From: JTS-AC122 sp050246015
GTDB taxonomy: Bacteria; Planctomycetota; Phycisphaerae; Phycisphaerales; UBA1924
Assembly (NCBI GenBank): GCA_050246015.1
Contig: JBFWWU010000009.1
Location: forward strand, 131,196 to 195,195
Reading direction: 5' to 3'
Length of the DNA: 64,000 bases
Shown here: positions 28,031-38,056 of the stretch, piece by piece
How positions within the stretch are numbered: the first letter of the stretch is position 1
Layout: each line of letters begins with the position of its first letter
Notes under the pieces: generated by a model
Told to the model about the DNA's origin: nothing
What the model saw: the letters and a program-made list of their open reading frames with translations, nothing else
Databases searched by the model: none
Position numbers and translations under genes: made by a program

Positions 28031-29851
28031 TCATGTTCTCGGGCTCAACACGCGTTCCGCCACGCTTCGAAACAGACCCCGTGTTCGCTCGTGCGTCCAG
28101 ATCTCAGATTGCCGCTCGGCCTGCCGAACGAACATCGTGAGTCCGTCGATCGTCTCCAGTCCCTCGTTTCGCGCGACGCGGAGCAAGGGCGTCTCGATCG
28201 GGTTGTACACAGTGTCCATGATGATCGGCGCCGCGCCGCCGGCCGACGACAGACATTCTCGGCGAATCGCGGCGAGCGCCTCGTGTGTCACCGGCGTCGA
28301 GCCGGGCGCCGGCCCGTCCTTCATCCCAAGTGGTGTGCAGTTGATGATGGCCGCGGGTCGAGTGTGAACGAGCGAGTTCAATGTCCCCGCGCGGATCGGA
28401 ACGCGCGCGGCGTCTCCATCGCCCCGCCGTGCCAACGCTCTGCTAAGTTCATCCGCGCAGCGCTCCGCCCGCTCAAGCGTGCGGTTGTAGAGCGTGACGG
28501 GCCAGGCGCCGGCGAGCACGGCGGCGATCGATCGAGCCACGCCCCCGGCGCCGATTATCGCGATCTCTCTGTCACCCGTTCCCACCGATCCGAAGTGTAC
28601 GTGGAGCGCCTCCGCGGCGGCGCCGGCGTCCGTGTTCACCACCAAGAAATGCCTGATCCGTCCGTCCTGATCGCGGCGAATGGCGAGCGTGTTCGCGGCG
28701 CCGCACATCCTCGAAACTGCGTCGAACGCCCACAGTCTTGCCCCCGAGTCGGCGTACTCATCGTCGGTGTCGCCGGTGTGCCACGTTGTATCGTCCACAC
28801 CGATCGACTCTCTGGCGAAGCGTACCAGATGCTCTTTGTGCGGTATCGTCACCGAGCACCCTGAAAAGCCCAGGTGGGGGTCATCGATCAGCGCGCTGAG
28901 TGTCGCCTTGAAGTGCTCGTACTCCGGCGGGATGGGCATTGGCAGGTAGATGCCCCCGGCGCGTGTGCCGGGCACGTCCACTCCATCCTCGTCGCGTTCG
29001 CTCCACTCCCCAATCGCCTCAAACCCCGCGTTGTGCACATCCGGCGAGATCGAGTGCGACACGGGCCAGCCGATCACTCCGTAGACGCGGGTCGTGGGCT
29101 TGATCGATCGGAAGCGGTAGCGATCCAGCAACTCTTGAACGGTCGGTTGCCCCGGCGCGGTCGCCGATCCCGGGCGCAGCGAGGCGAACGTCAGAAACCC
29201 GCCGAACTTCGGCGACAGCACGCGCGACATCAGCCCGAACTCGCCCATCCCTAGCGCGATCATCGGTCGATCCGACTCTCGCATCAGGTCGAACAACTCG
29301 AGGTTGTCGCGCAGCGAGCGCGCCCGATACGCGATCTTGAGGATCGACGCCGCCGCCTGCTCCCGCATCCGCGCCAATCGCCGCAGCAGATCCGCCGGCC
29401 GTCCGTCGAAGTCGTGCGACGACAGGATCAGCGACGTCTTCAGGTCGCGCACCTGCGTCGGGTGCTCCACGGCGAGATTGACTTTCTGCCTGACGTTCGC
29501 CGAGCGTGTATACGCCGCGAGTTCGACGTCGATGTACCTCGGCGGGTGCTCGTTTGGACTCACCGCGGCGCCCAGTCGCTCAAACAGCGACACGCGCGCG
29601 TCTTCCGGACCGTCGTAGTGGCCCCCCTCGCTTCCAGACAGGCGGCACGTGACGATGCACGCCAGCGGCGATTCCCTCACCAGCCCCAGCACCGCCAAGA
29701 CTTCGCGCTCCCCCGTTTCGCCCCCGGCGCCCGAGAAAAACGCGTCGATGCGGTACTCCACCAGGTCGGCCCCGAACTCGGCGGCGAGGCGAGCGTCGCG
29801 CAGGGCGCTCGCCTCCTCCTCGACCATGATGGGCACGCAGATCAGCGTCAC
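28031..29851 (-). CDS. aroDE: bifunctional 3-dehydroquinate dehydratase (type I) / shikimate dehydrogenase
   Basis: 606 residues that catalyse two consecutive steps of the shikimate pathway. The first ~240 form a type I dehydroquinase: TLICVPIMVEEEA as the first strand, LILSSHDFDG with the catalytic His and SILKIAYRA with the Schiff-base Lys. The second half is an AroE shikimate dehydrogenase: VYGVIGWPVSHSISPDVHN, SGCSVTIPHKEHL with the catalytic Lys, the NADP loop IIGAGGVARSIAAVLA, and the closing DTVYNPIETPLL. This fusion is known in plants and Chlamydiae and in scattered bacteria. The frame is open far upstream (30412), but GTG 29851 places TLICVPIM at the N-terminus and TAGTCT ends 5 nt before it. 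Confidence 0.93.
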   Translation of the reverse strand: MTLICVPIMVEEEASALRDARLAAEFGADLVEYRIDAFFSGAGGETGEREVLAVLGLVRESPLACIVTCRLSGSEGGHYDGPEDARVSLFERLGAAVSPNEHPPRYIDVELAAYTRSANVRQKVNLAVEHPTQVRDLKTSLILSSHDFDGRPADLLRRLARMREQAAASILKIAYRARSLRDNLELFDLMRESDRPMIALGMGEFGLMSRVLSPKFGGFLTFASLRPGSATAPGQPTVQELLDRYRFRSIKPTTRVYGVIGWPVSHSISPDVHNAGFEAIGEWSERDEDGVDVPGTRAGGIYLPMPIPPEYEHFKATLSALIDDPHLGFSGCSVTIPHKEHLVRFARESIGVDDTTWHTGDTDDEYADSGARLWAFDAVSRMCGAANTLAIRRDQDGRIRHFLVVNTDAGAAAEALHVHFGSVGTGDREIAIIGAGGVARSIAAVLAGAWPVTLYNRTLERAERCADELSRALARRGDGDAARVPIRAGTLNSLVHTRPAAIINCTPLGMKDGPAPGSTPVTHEALAAIRRECLSSAGGAAPIIMDTVYNPIETPLLRVARNEGLETIDGLTMFVRQAERQSEIWTHERTRGLFRSVAERVLSPRT

Positions 29852-30020
29852 ACGAAAGACTAGGTGTGGGGCGCGCTGCAAGGCGGTAGCCGGACGGCTC
29901 TTCCCGGGTGGCCCGCGCGGCGAGTGGGCTTGTCCGGATCGGCACACGCGGCTCCCGGGGCGTGTGCGGGACAGGGCATCGCGGCCGACCGGCGATGCAC
30001 AAGTGTCGTACGCTCCCGGC

Positions 30021-32669
30021 ATGAACCTGATCATCCGGACTCTCCTGGTGCTGATGAGCGCGACGCTCCTGACAAGCCTGGCGTCGGCGTCGGCCCCGCC
30101 CGATGAGGTTGCGATGCGGCAGGCCCTCGTCGTCGATCGCGTTGCCTCATCGGGGCGCGTGCTGCTCTTCACGGACGCGGTGGAAGCGCTCAGAGCCGCA
30201 GGCGGGTGGAGGACGCCCATCGCCGGCGCGACCCTCCCCATGCCCGACGGCGCCTCGCGGGAGTGGAACCAGGTCGCGACCGCTGACGACGGCTGGCTCG
30301 CGCTGCGGGGCGGCGCGTATGCCGTGTGGCGCGTCGAGTCGGATGAAGAGCGCGTCATGATCCTGGACGCCGCAGGGCACTCCAGCGTGCTCGTGAACGC
30401 CGAGCCGCGCACCGGCGACCCGTACGAGAACGGCTACGTCAAACTCCCAGTCCTCCTGAAGAAGGGCGAGAACGAGTTCATCTTCAAGGCCGGACGCGGA
30501 CGCGTGCGCGCGAAACTCGTGGCTCCAGCAGCGGAGTTGTACGTTTCGAACGAGGATGCCACATTGCCTGATTTGCTGACCGACGAATACGGGCAATACG
30601 GAGCGGTCCTGGTGGTGAACGCGTCACAACAGCCGTTGAATGCCGTCGAGATTGCGACGCGGATCGCCGGCGCCGACGAAGCGATTCACTTGGATCTGAA
30701 GCCCGATACACCGGATATGGTTATTGACTCTCACGCCCCGATTTCCATTCCAGCCCTGTCAACCCGCAAGATCCCCATGCGCTTCGGAAAGGTGCCGTCA
30801 CGCGCCGCGGGTGCCGCTGAGGGCAAGGCGTTCGAGCCGTTTGACATTGCCGTCTCGTTGACGCTCACCGCAACCCGCGGCGACCAGAAGACACCCCTCT
30901 CCCTCACGCACGAACTCAAAATGCCGGTGCGCTCCCCCGCCGGCACGCACAAGCGGACATTCATCAGCCGAATCGACGGCAGCGTGCAGTACTACAGCGT
31001 CGTGCCCGCGACGTCCATCGACGAAAGCCACCCGCCGGCGCTCGTGCTCTCGCTGCACGGCGCCAGCGTCGAAGCGACCAGTCAGGCAGGCGCATATGCC
31101 CAAAAAGATTGGTGCCATATCGTCTGCGCGACCAACCGCCGCCCGTTCGGCTTCGACTGGGAAGACTGGGGCCGCGCGGACGCGATCGAGGTCCTGAATC
31201 ACGCGCGCAGCGACCTGTTTCCCGTGGATGATCGCCGCGTCTACCTCACCGGTCACTCGATGGGCGGACACGGCACCTGGCAGATCGGCGCCCATTTCCC
31301 CGCCTCCTTCGCCGCGATCGCCCCCAGCGCCGGCTGGAGCACCTTCGGCAGTTACGGCGGCGGCCCCCCCAACGTCTACGAGAACGGTACCGCCCCCCAG
31401 CAGTTGCTCCGCCGCGCCAGTTCACCCAGCGACACCCTCGCCCTGGCGAAGAACTACGCGATGCTGGGCGTCTACATACTGCACGGCGACGCGGACGACA
31501 ACGTCCCTGTGACGCAGGCCCGCGCGATGAAGAAACTCCTCGCCGACTTCCACACCGACTTCGCCTATTACGAGCGGCCCGGAGCGGGGCACTGGTGGGG
31601 AAACGAGTGCGTGGATTGGCCGCCCCTGTTTGAGTTTCTCAAACGCCATGCGCTGATCGACGGCCCCATCCGCCGCTCCCCGATCGATGAGCGTCGCAAG
31701 CGGATCGAGTTCGTAACGGCCTCCCCCTCGGTTTCGTCCAACTGCGACTGGGTCACCATCCTTCAACAGCGAGAGCCCCTGAAGCCCAGTCGGATCGACA
31801 TCACTTGCGACCCGGCCAAGAAACGCTACACCGCCGCAACCGATAATGTCGAATCCTTCATGATCGAGTTCGATGCTCTCCTGAGCCCCTCCGACACCTT
31901 CGCCGTCGAGGTCGATGGAACGCTGCTTGACGGGATCAGTTTTCCGCTCCCCTCCAAGGAGTTCCAGGGAACCGTCACGCTCCGCCGTGAGCACGATACG
32001 TGGACCTCCGCCTCGGGCTACGCGCGCCTGAACGCCAAGCACCCCGGCCGCGGCGGGCTCTTCAAGAACGCATTCGCCAACACGGTCGTGCTCGTCTACG
32101 GCACTAAGGGCACCGCCCAAGAGAATGCCTGGGCGCTCGCCAAAGCCAAGTTCGACGCCGAATCGTTCTGGTACCGAGGGAATGGATCGATCGAGGTCAT
32201 GTCGGACGCCCAGTATGCGTCGGACCCCGATCGACGCGGACGCACCAGCGAAGGCCAGTCCACCTTCCCCGGCCGCACGCACTGCAACGTCGTCCTCTAC
32301 GGCAACCGCGACACCAATGCCGCCTGGCCGATCCTCCTCTCGGATTCGCCCATCCAGGTGTCCCGCGACGCCCTGACCGTCGGCGACCGCACCCTCCAGG
32401 CCGAAAACCTCGCGGCCCTGTTCATCCGTCCCATGCCCGACCACGAATACGCATCCGTCGGCGTCGTCGCCGGCACCGGGCTCCCGGGCTGCCGACTCAC
32501 CGACAAACTCCCCGTCTTCGTCTCCGGCGTCGGCATCCCCGACTGGGTCGTGCTCTCGACCGACATGTTCCGCGACGCCGACCGCGGCCTTATCGGCGCT
32601 GGTTTCTTCGGGAACGACTGGAGCCTCGTCCACGGCGAGTCGGCCTGGCTCGATCCATCCGCCAAGTGA
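30021..32669 (+). CDS. large secreted alpha/beta hydrolase (esterase/peptidase type)
   Basis: 882 residues with a signal peptide (LVLMSATLLTSLASASA). Residues ~30-300 are a beta-rich region of unknown type. The central ~200 residues form an alpha/beta hydrolase: ALVLSLHGASVEA as the oxyanion strand, YLTGHSMGGHGTW with the nucleophile Ser in GHSMGG, VYILHGDADDNVPV with the acid and YYERPGAGHWWGNE with the catalytic His. This is the PHB-depolymerase/prolyl-oligopeptidase-like group. The last ~350 residues look like further beta domains. A polysaccharide or polyester esterase is plausible, but the substrate is unknown. TACGCT ends 6 nt before the ATG with no Shine-Dalgarno. It converges on the lipoprotein at 32672 with a 2-nt gap. 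Confidence 0.85.
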   Translation: MNLIIRTLLVLMSATLLTSLASASAPPDEVAMRQALVVDRVASSGRVLLFTDAVEALRAAGGWRTPIAGATLPMPDGASREWNQVATADDGWLALRGGAYAVWRVESDEERVMILDAAGHSSVLVNAEPRTGDPYENGYVKLPVLLKKGENEFIFKAGRGRVRAKLVAPAAELYVSNEDATLPDLLTDEYGQYGAVLVVNASQQPLNAVEIATRIAGADEAIHLDLKPDTPDMVIDSHAPISIPALSTRKIPMRFGKVPSRAAGAAEGKAFEPFDIAVSLTLTATRGDQKTPLSLTHELKMPVRSPAGTHKRTFISRIDGSVQYYSVVPATSIDESHPPALVLSLHGASVEATSQAGAYAQKDWCHIVCATNRRPFGFDWEDWGRADAIEVLNHARSDLFPVDDRRVYLTGHSMGGHGTWQIGAHFPASFAAIAPSAGWSTFGSYGGGPPNVYENGTAPQQLLRRASSPSDTLALAKNYAMLGVYILHGDADDNVPVTQARAMKKLLADFHTDFAYYERPGAGHWWGNECVDWPPLFEFLKRHALIDGPIRRSPIDERRKRIEFVTASPSVSSNCDWVTILQQREPLKPSRIDITCDPAKKRYTAATDNVESFMIEFDALLSPSDTFAVEVDGTLLDGISFPLPSKEFQGTVTLRREHDTWTSASGYARLNAKHPGRGGLFKNAFANTVVLVYGTKGTAQENAWALAKAKFDAESFWYRGNGSIEVMSDAQYASDPDRRGRTSEGQSTFPGRTHCNVVLYGNRDTNAAWPILLSDSPIQVSRDALTVGDRTLQAENLAALFIRPMPDHEYASVGVVAGTGLPGCRLTDKLPVFVSGVGIPDWVVLSTDMFRDADRGLIGAGFFGNDWSLVHGESAWLDPSAK

Positions 32670-32671
32670 TC

Positions 32672-33235
32672 TCAGCGAACTCGCTGATACACCCACTCGT
32701 GCGCCGCTTCTCCGCCGTCCGCACCGGGAGCGGAAATCCGTGCGTGCAGCGCTCCCGCCTCGTCCAGCCAGTACTCGATCTTCTGCGGGAAGTCGTGCGC
32801 CGGATTCTCGAATATCAGCCGCCCCGGGGCGCTCCCGGTCATCGTGAACGCGGTGGGGGGGTAGCGCCCACCCGGCGCGGCGATGTACGTCAACTCCCCC
32901 GCGTCCGCGCCCTCCGGCCCCGCTTTCGCGCTCAGCCGCAGAAACTCGAACTGCGCCAGACGCCCGCCGGTGGCCGTTTCCGGCTTGATCGTCCGGCTGT
33001 AGCCGATCATGCCGTCCCCCGCCGGCTCCGACCAGTGCTCCTCGATGATGCTCCCTTCGCTCGCCGACCGCCACGTGCCGGCCAGGAACCCCGCCCGGTC
33101 CAGTGCCGCGTCTCGCATGAACATCTCCGGGTCACGCCGCGTGTCGATCTGCCCCGCACACCCCGCCAGCGCCACGCACGCCAGGCTCTTGACCATCCAC
33201 GCGCCGGCCTTCTCCGCCAAACTGTTGCTCCTCAT
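32672..33235 (-). CDS. predicted lipoprotein, DUF6265-like
   Basis: 187 residues. The signal sequence ends in a lipobox (ALAGC, Cys26). The mature part has the pattern of small lipocalin-like DUF6265 proteins: FLAGTWRSASEGSIIEEHW near the start, GDGMIGYSRTIK, then FEFLRL and ENPAHDFPQKIEYW, and a final strand HEWVYQRV. The biochemical role of this family is not established. A lipid or small-ligand binding barrel is a guess from the fold. GGGGAG lies 7 nt before the ATG. It sits 31 nt downstream of fbaB on the same strand, which is convenient for read-through but does not link the functions. Confidence 0.8.
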   Translation of the reverse strand: MRSNSLAEKAGAWMVKSLACVALAGCAGQIDTRRDPEMFMRDAALDRAGFLAGTWRSASEGSIIEEHWSEPAGDGMIGYSRTIKPETATGGRLAQFEFLRLSAKAGPEGADAGELTYIAAPGGRYPPTAFTMTGSAPGRLIFENPAHDFPQKIEYWLDEAGALHARISAPGADGGEAAHEWVYQRVR

Positions 33236-33266
33236 CGCTCAACTCCCCTGGCCTCCATCCGCCGAA

Positions 33267-34370
33267 CTACGCGACCGTGACGTCCTCATCAAGGTACACG
33301 TCCTGGATCGCGTTGAGCAGCTTGACGCCCTCGTTCATCGGCCTCTGGAACGCCTTGCGGCCCGAGATCAGCCCCATCCCCCCGGCGCGCTTGTTGATGA
33401 CCGCCGTCGTCACCGCTTCCTGCATGTCCCCGGCGCCCTTGCTCTCGCCTCCGGAATTAATCAGCGGCACGCGGCCCATATAACAATTAGCAAGTTGGAA
33501 GCGGCACAGGTCGATGGGGTGCCCCCCCTTGCCGTGCTCGTCCGACCCGCACAGTTCCGTGTACACCCGCTTGTCCCACTTGCCGTAGGACGACGACCCG
33601 AGATTCAGCGCCGCATACCCGCCGTTATTCACCGGCAGTTTCTGCTTCACGATGTCCGCCTGGATCGTCGCCCCGAGGTGGTTCGCCTGCCCGGAAAGGT
33701 CGGCGGCGGCGTGGTAGTCGTGCCCCTTGCCGTCCTGGCTCTTCATCTTGAACGCGCTGTTGCGCGTATAACACCACAGCACCGTCACCATCCCCAGCGA
33801 GTGCGCTTCCTCGAACATGTCCGCCACTTCCTGGATCTGCCGCCGGGATTCTTCCGAGCCGAAGTAGATCGTCGCGCCGACCGCGACCGCCCCCATCTCC
33901 CACGCCAGCCGGACCGATCCATACAACGTCTGGTCGAACGTGTTCGGATACGACAGCATCTCGTTGTGGTTGAACTTGACAAGGAATGGGATCTTGTGCG
34001 CGAACTTTCTCGCCACCGCGCCCAGAACCCCAAACGTGGACGCAACCGCGTTGCACCCGCCTTCGAGCGCCAGCCTCACGATGTTCTCCGGATCGAAATA
34101 CGCCGGATTCGGCGCAAACGACGCCCCCGCCGAATGCTCCACCCCCTGGTCCACCGGCAGAATCGAGACATACCCCGTGCCCCCCAGCCGCCCGTGATCC
34201 AAAATCGTCTGAAAGTTGCGCAGCACCGAAATAGGCCGATCCGTGTGCGAGAGGACTCGTTCCACGAAGTCCGGCCCCGGCAGCGCCAGGTGCTCCCGGG
34301 AAAACGTGCGCGATTCATGGCTCAACAGGGTCGCCGATTCCGGACCCAAGAGTGATGCGGTGGCAGTCAT
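33267..34370 (-). CDS. fbaB: class I fructose-bisphosphate aldolase
   Basis: 367 residues of the archaeal-type/DhnA class I aldolase family, which cleaves fructose 1,6-bisphosphate through a lysine Schiff base. Recognisable blocks: SILPVDQGVEHSAG, FNHNEMLSYPNTFDQTLYGSV, AVAVGATIYFGSEES, DIVKQKLPVNNGGYAALN and the phosphate-binding INSGGESKGAGD with AGGMGLISGRKAF. The length is normal for the bacterial FbaB group. The ATG at 34370 is preferred over the longer frame because AAGGAGGAG lies just upstream at the ideal distance. It is a cytoplasmic glycolysis/gluconeogenesis enzyme. It diverges from the PAS kinase at 34577. Confidence 0.93.
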   Translation of the reverse strand: MTATASLLGPESATLLSHESRTFSREHLALPGPDFVERVLSHTDRPISVLRNFQTILDHGRLGGTGYVSILPVDQGVEHSAGASFAPNPAYFDPENIVRLALEGGCNAVASTFGVLGAVARKFAHKIPFLVKFNHNEMLSYPNTFDQTLYGSVRLAWEMGAVAVGATIYFGSEESRRQIQEVADMFEEAHSLGMVTVLWCYTRNSAFKMKSQDGKGHDYHAAADLSGQANHLGATIQADIVKQKLPVNNGGYAALNLGSSSYGKWDKRVYTELCGSDEHGKGGHPIDLCRFQLANCYMGRVPLINSGGESKGAGDMQEAVTTAVINKRAGGMGLISGRKAFQRPMNEGVKLLNAIQDVYLDEDVTVA

Positions 34371-34576
34371 GAGATGCTCCTCCTTCACGCGGACGAAGTC
34401 GTTGTCGGTTTGCGTACGGTTGCGCGACATGCCGACCGTCGCGCCCCGCGCACCAAACGCCATGACTGGGCTTGGCCCACGCGATCAGTCGATTATACAG
34501 GTGCGCCGCGATCTTTCCCGGCGATCGTCCCGCCTGCCCGCCTCGGATCTGGTATGCTCATCGGTTGGGAGATCGG

Positions 34577-37500
34577 ATGTCCAGGGACACCAGACGACAG
34601 GCCCGCGGGGCGGTGACGCCGCAGCGCGCCGGCGAGGATCCGCTCGTCGATCGGGACGCCGAGTTTGAACGAAGCCTGGAGCCGTCCCGCTCCCGCTTCG
34701 ACCGCGCGGCGCCCTGGGTCGTCCTGGCCTTTGCGATCATCGCCTCCGCCGCGGTCGCCCTGGAGATCAAGCGCCGCTCCGATGCCCGCAACGAACTCGA
34801 GTTCGAGCATCGCGCCGCCGAGCGCGTCGAACGCTTCCAGCGCGCCGTGCAGGACTCGCTCGACGCCCTCCAACCTGTGCGCCTGCTCTTTGCCGCCAGC
34901 GACCGCGTCGAGCGCGTCGAGTTCGAACAGTTCGCCTCCGGCACCCTCAGTCAGCAGCCGTCGCTCCTGGCCGTCGCCTGGATCCCCCGCATCACCGACG
35001 CCGAGCGCCCAGCCTTCGAGCGCTCGATCCAGAACCCCGCCTACCGCGGCGCCGGGGTGCTTCAGGAAGGGCCGGGCGGCTACGTTCGCGCCGACCAGCG
35101 TGACGACTACTTCCCGATCGAGTACATCGAGCCCGCCGCCGCACGCCGCCTCATCGGCACCGACCTCGGTCAACGCCGCCTCCCCGTGCACGCCTTGATG
35201 CGCGCCTTCGATCGGGGCGACCTGGCCCTGTCCATCCCGGCCGTCTTCGAGCAGGTGGTCCCGACCCCGTGCGTGCTGGCCTTCCTTGGACACATCCAAG
35301 GCACGACGTTCGCCGGTCCGCACCAGGGTGTCGTCATGGGAATGTTCGACCTCGACGCCCTCGTTCGACAGGCCGGAAGGGGCGGAACCCACGAGCCTTC
35401 CGGCCCCTCCATCCTCCTGCGCGTCCGGGACGCCGAGCGCACCGACATCCTTGCTCAGTCCGCCGACCCCGCTCCCCGGGAAGTCGGCAAGCCCGTCCTC
35501 AGTTCAACGCGCCAGTTGCTCTTCGGCGGCCGCCGGTGGATCGTCATCGCCGAATCGCCCGCGTCGGCGTGGAAATCCTCCTCGGTCCTGCCGATCGGGG
35601 TGCTCGCCTGCGGAACGCTCGCCGGCGGCCTGTGCTCCATGTTCATGAGCGGCCGAATCAGCCGACGCCGTGCTCATCAGCACGTCGTCCGCCTCACGCG
35701 AAATCTCCGCAGCGCCAACAGGTCCCTCCACGAAAACGAGCGCCGCCTCCGGTCCCTCTTTGACGCCGCCATCGACCCCCTCTGGGACTGGGATGTGGCG
35801 ACTGACACGAGCAAGCACAGCCTCTCGTGGCTCCACCTCGTCGGGCTTGAGCCAGGGGCCGTGCACCCCGACGAGGTGGTCTGGTCCAGCAGGCTCCATC
35901 CCGACGACGCCCCCCGCGTCTGGCAAGCGCTCCAGCGTTGCGTCTCCGGCGAGACAGGCTTCTACGAAGCCCAGTACCGCCTCCGCCATGAAACCAAGGG
36001 CTGGATCGAGGTCAACTCCCGGGGGTGCGCCGTCTCCCGCGATCCACGGGGCCGCGCCACTCGAATGGTCGGGAACGTCACCGACGTGTCCGGCCTGCTC
36101 AGCGCCCAGCGCGCCGTGGCCCAGAGCGAAGAGCAGTTCCGCCAACTCGCCGCCAACATCGACTCCGTCTTCTGGATGATGTCGTTCCACGACCGCCAGC
36201 TTTTCTATATCAGCCCCGCCTTCACCAAGATCTGGGGACGTAGCCCCGCCGACTTCCTCGAACCAAGGATCGATTGGAAGGACACCATCCACCCCGACGA
36301 TCGCGCCACCGCGACCGCGGCGTTCCAGGCCTGGATCGACCGCGGCGGCGAAGGCGTCTTCGACGTCGTCTACCGCATCGTGCGCCCGGATGCACAGGTG
36401 CGATGGATCCGTGATCGCGGATTCCCCGTCCGCGATTCCACCGGTTCGGTCTACCGCCTCGCCGGCTTCGCCGAGGACGTCACCGACCGGATGCACTCCG
36501 AGTCCGCGCTCGCCCAGAGCGAGCAGCGCTACCGCGTCCTCTTCCACCGGATGCCAGAGCCCGTCATGGTGCTCCAGGATGACCGCATCATCATGGGAAA
36601 CCATGCCGCCGCCCTGCTCCTGGGCCTCGATTCGCCCGACTCCCTCGCCGGCGCCAGCCTCTTCGACCGCATCCTCGGCGCTGACCGCGAGATGTCGCGA
36701 CGCCTCGCCGACTCGGCCCTCGCCGACGGTGCCCCGATCCCCCCGTGGCGCGTCGAGATCGATCACCCCGCCGGCGTCCGCACCGTCGAGATCGCCGCCT
36801 CGCGGATTCCCTTCGGCGACCGCTTCGCCCTCCTCACCGTCGCGCGCGACTTGACCGATCAGATCCGCGCCGCCGAGCTCCTCTCCGAAGCCCGCGACCG
36901 CCTCTATTACGTCCTCGGCCGCCTGCCCGATATCGTCGCCTATGACACCTCCGAGGACCGCCCCTTTGTCAGCGAGAACTTCCTGAAACTCGTCGGGCAC
37001 GATGCCGCTGATCTCACGCTCGTCCCCGATGTCGTGCGCTCCTTCATCCATCCCGACGACCGCGACTTCGTGCTCCAACACGCCCGCGACCTGCGCGCCT
37101 CCCGGCCCGGGTCAAGCAAGACCCTTCAGTTCCGCCTCCGTCGCGCCGACGGGTCCGATGTCTGGATCGAGAACAGGATGGTCCTGGTCCCCACCATCGG
37201 CGGCGGGAGCCGAGTCGTCGGCGTCCTCATCGATTTCACCCAGCTCAAGCGCGCCGAGTTCGCCCTCCGAGCCGCGATGGCCGAGCGCGACCACCGCGTC
37301 AAGAACAACCTCGCCTCCGTCATCGCCATCGCCAACCACATGTTCCGCGACGCCGGCTCACTTCCCGAATACCACGCCCAGCTCGTCGCCCGCATCCGCG
37401 CCCTGTCCAATGTCCATCATTCCTTGGCGCAGAACCAATGGCTCAACTGCGAGATCTCCGCGATCGTCGCCGACACCCTGGAGCCGTTCCTCGGCTCCGC

Positions 37501-38008
37501 GGCCTCCCCGACGCGGGTCGCCCTCAGCGGCCCCGTCGTCCCCCTCCCCGCTCGCTACGGGCCCCCTCTCGCTCTCACCCTCCACGAACTGGCTACCAAC
37601 GCCGCCAAGCACGGCGCCCTCTCCACCCCACAGGGCCAGGTCCGCGTGAACTGGGTGCTCGATGCCTCCAATCAGTTGCCCACCCTCCGCTTGGTCTGGG
37701 TCGAATCCGGCGGTCCCCTCGTTCATGAGCCCACCCGGCGCGGGTTCGGCCGCGCCATGATCCAAGACGGCCTGCAACACGACCTGGGCGCGTCCGTCGC
37801 GCTTGATTTTCGCTCCGGCGGGCTCGTCTGCCGCATCGATATCCCCGTCGTTCAGACGGATTCTTCCGACCCGGTCATGGTCCCGGCGTCCACCGCCCGA
37901 AAGCCCGGTTCGTCTACGTCGGCGCCTACGCCGGCGCCTCACGACGGCCACGCTCACCCCGCCACTCGATCAGTCCAGGGGCTTCGAAGCGCGGATCAGC
38001 ACCTATAA
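34577..38008 (+). CDS. membrane HWE-family sensor histidine kinase with CHASE and PAS domains
   Basis: 1143 residues. Order: TM helix about 45-62; an extracytoplasmic CHASE-like sensor with the FEQFASGTLSQQPSLLAVAWIPRI block; a second TM helix near 340-360 (LPIGVLACGTLAGGLCSM); four PAS modules, mostly with PAC endings (GFAEDVTDR, VLIDFTQL); then an HWE/HisKA_2 kinase. The phospho-acceptor is His906 in ERDHRVKNNLASV, followed by HELATNAAKHGALS in the ATPase domain and the WxESGGP block. A cytokinin-like or other small ligand is the usual CHASE cue. GGGAG is 5 nt before the ATG. No response regulator is encoded nearby, so its partner must lie elsewhere. The C-terminal ~50 residues are low complexity. 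Confidence 0.93.
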   Translation: MSRDTRRQARGAVTPQRAGEDPLVDRDAEFERSLEPSRSRFDRAAPWVVLAFAIIASAAVALEIKRRSDARNELEFEHRAAERVERFQRAVQDSLDALQPVRLLFAASDRVERVEFEQFASGTLSQQPSLLAVAWIPRITDAERPAFERSIQNPAYRGAGVLQEGPGGYVRADQRDDYFPIEYIEPAAARRLIGTDLGQRRLPVHALMRAFDRGDLALSIPAVFEQVVPTPCVLAFLGHIQGTTFAGPHQGVVMGMFDLDALVRQAGRGGTHEPSGPSILLRVRDAERTDILAQSADPAPREVGKPVLSSTRQLLFGGRRWIVIAESPASAWKSSSVLPIGVLACGTLAGGLCSMFMSGRISRRRAHQHVVRLTRNLRSANRSLHENERRLRSLFDAAIDPLWDWDVATDTSKHSLSWLHLVGLEPGAVHPDEVVWSSRLHPDDAPRVWQALQRCVSGETGFYEAQYRLRHETKGWIEVNSRGCAVSRDPRGRATRMVGNVTDVSGLLSAQRAVAQSEEQFRQLAANIDSVFWMMSFHDRQLFYISPAFTKIWGRSPADFLEPRIDWKDTIHPDDRATATAAFQAWIDRGGEGVFDVVYRIVRPDAQVRWIRDRGFPVRDSTGSVYRLAGFAEDVTDRMHSESALAQSEQRYRVLFHRMPEPVMVLQDDRIIMGNHAAALLLGLDSPDSLAGASLFDRILGADREMSRRLADSALADGAPIPPWRVEIDHPAGVRTVEIAASRIPFGDRFALLTVARDLTDQIRAAELLSEARDRLYYVLGRLPDIVAYDTSEDRPFVSENFLKLVGHDAADLTLVPDVVRSFIHPDDRDFVLQHARDLRASRPGSSKTLQFRLRRADGSDVWIENRMVLVPTIGGGSRVVGVLIDFTQLKRAEFALRAAMAERDHRVKNNLASVIAIANHMFRDAGSLPEYHAQLVARIRALSNVHHSLAQNQWLNCEISAIVADTLEPFLGSAASPTRVALSGPVVPLPARYGPPLALTLHELATNAAKHGALSTPQGQVRVNWVLDASNQLPTLRLVWVESGGPLVHEPTRRGFGRAMIQDGLQHDLGASVALDFRSGGLVCRIDIPVVQTDSSDPVMVPASTARKPGSSTSAPTPAPHDGHAHPATRSVQGLRSADQHL

Positions 38009-38056
38009 CTCGTTCGGCCTAAGTCGGAGATTCAAGGGTCTAACAGGAGGAGAAGC

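Noticed and set aside
31422..33074. 550-aa minus-strand frame
   Set aside because: Shadow spanning two genuine genes (hydrolase end and lipoprotein).
35504..37081. 525-aa minus-strand frame
   Set aside because: Antisense of the PAS region of the first kinase.
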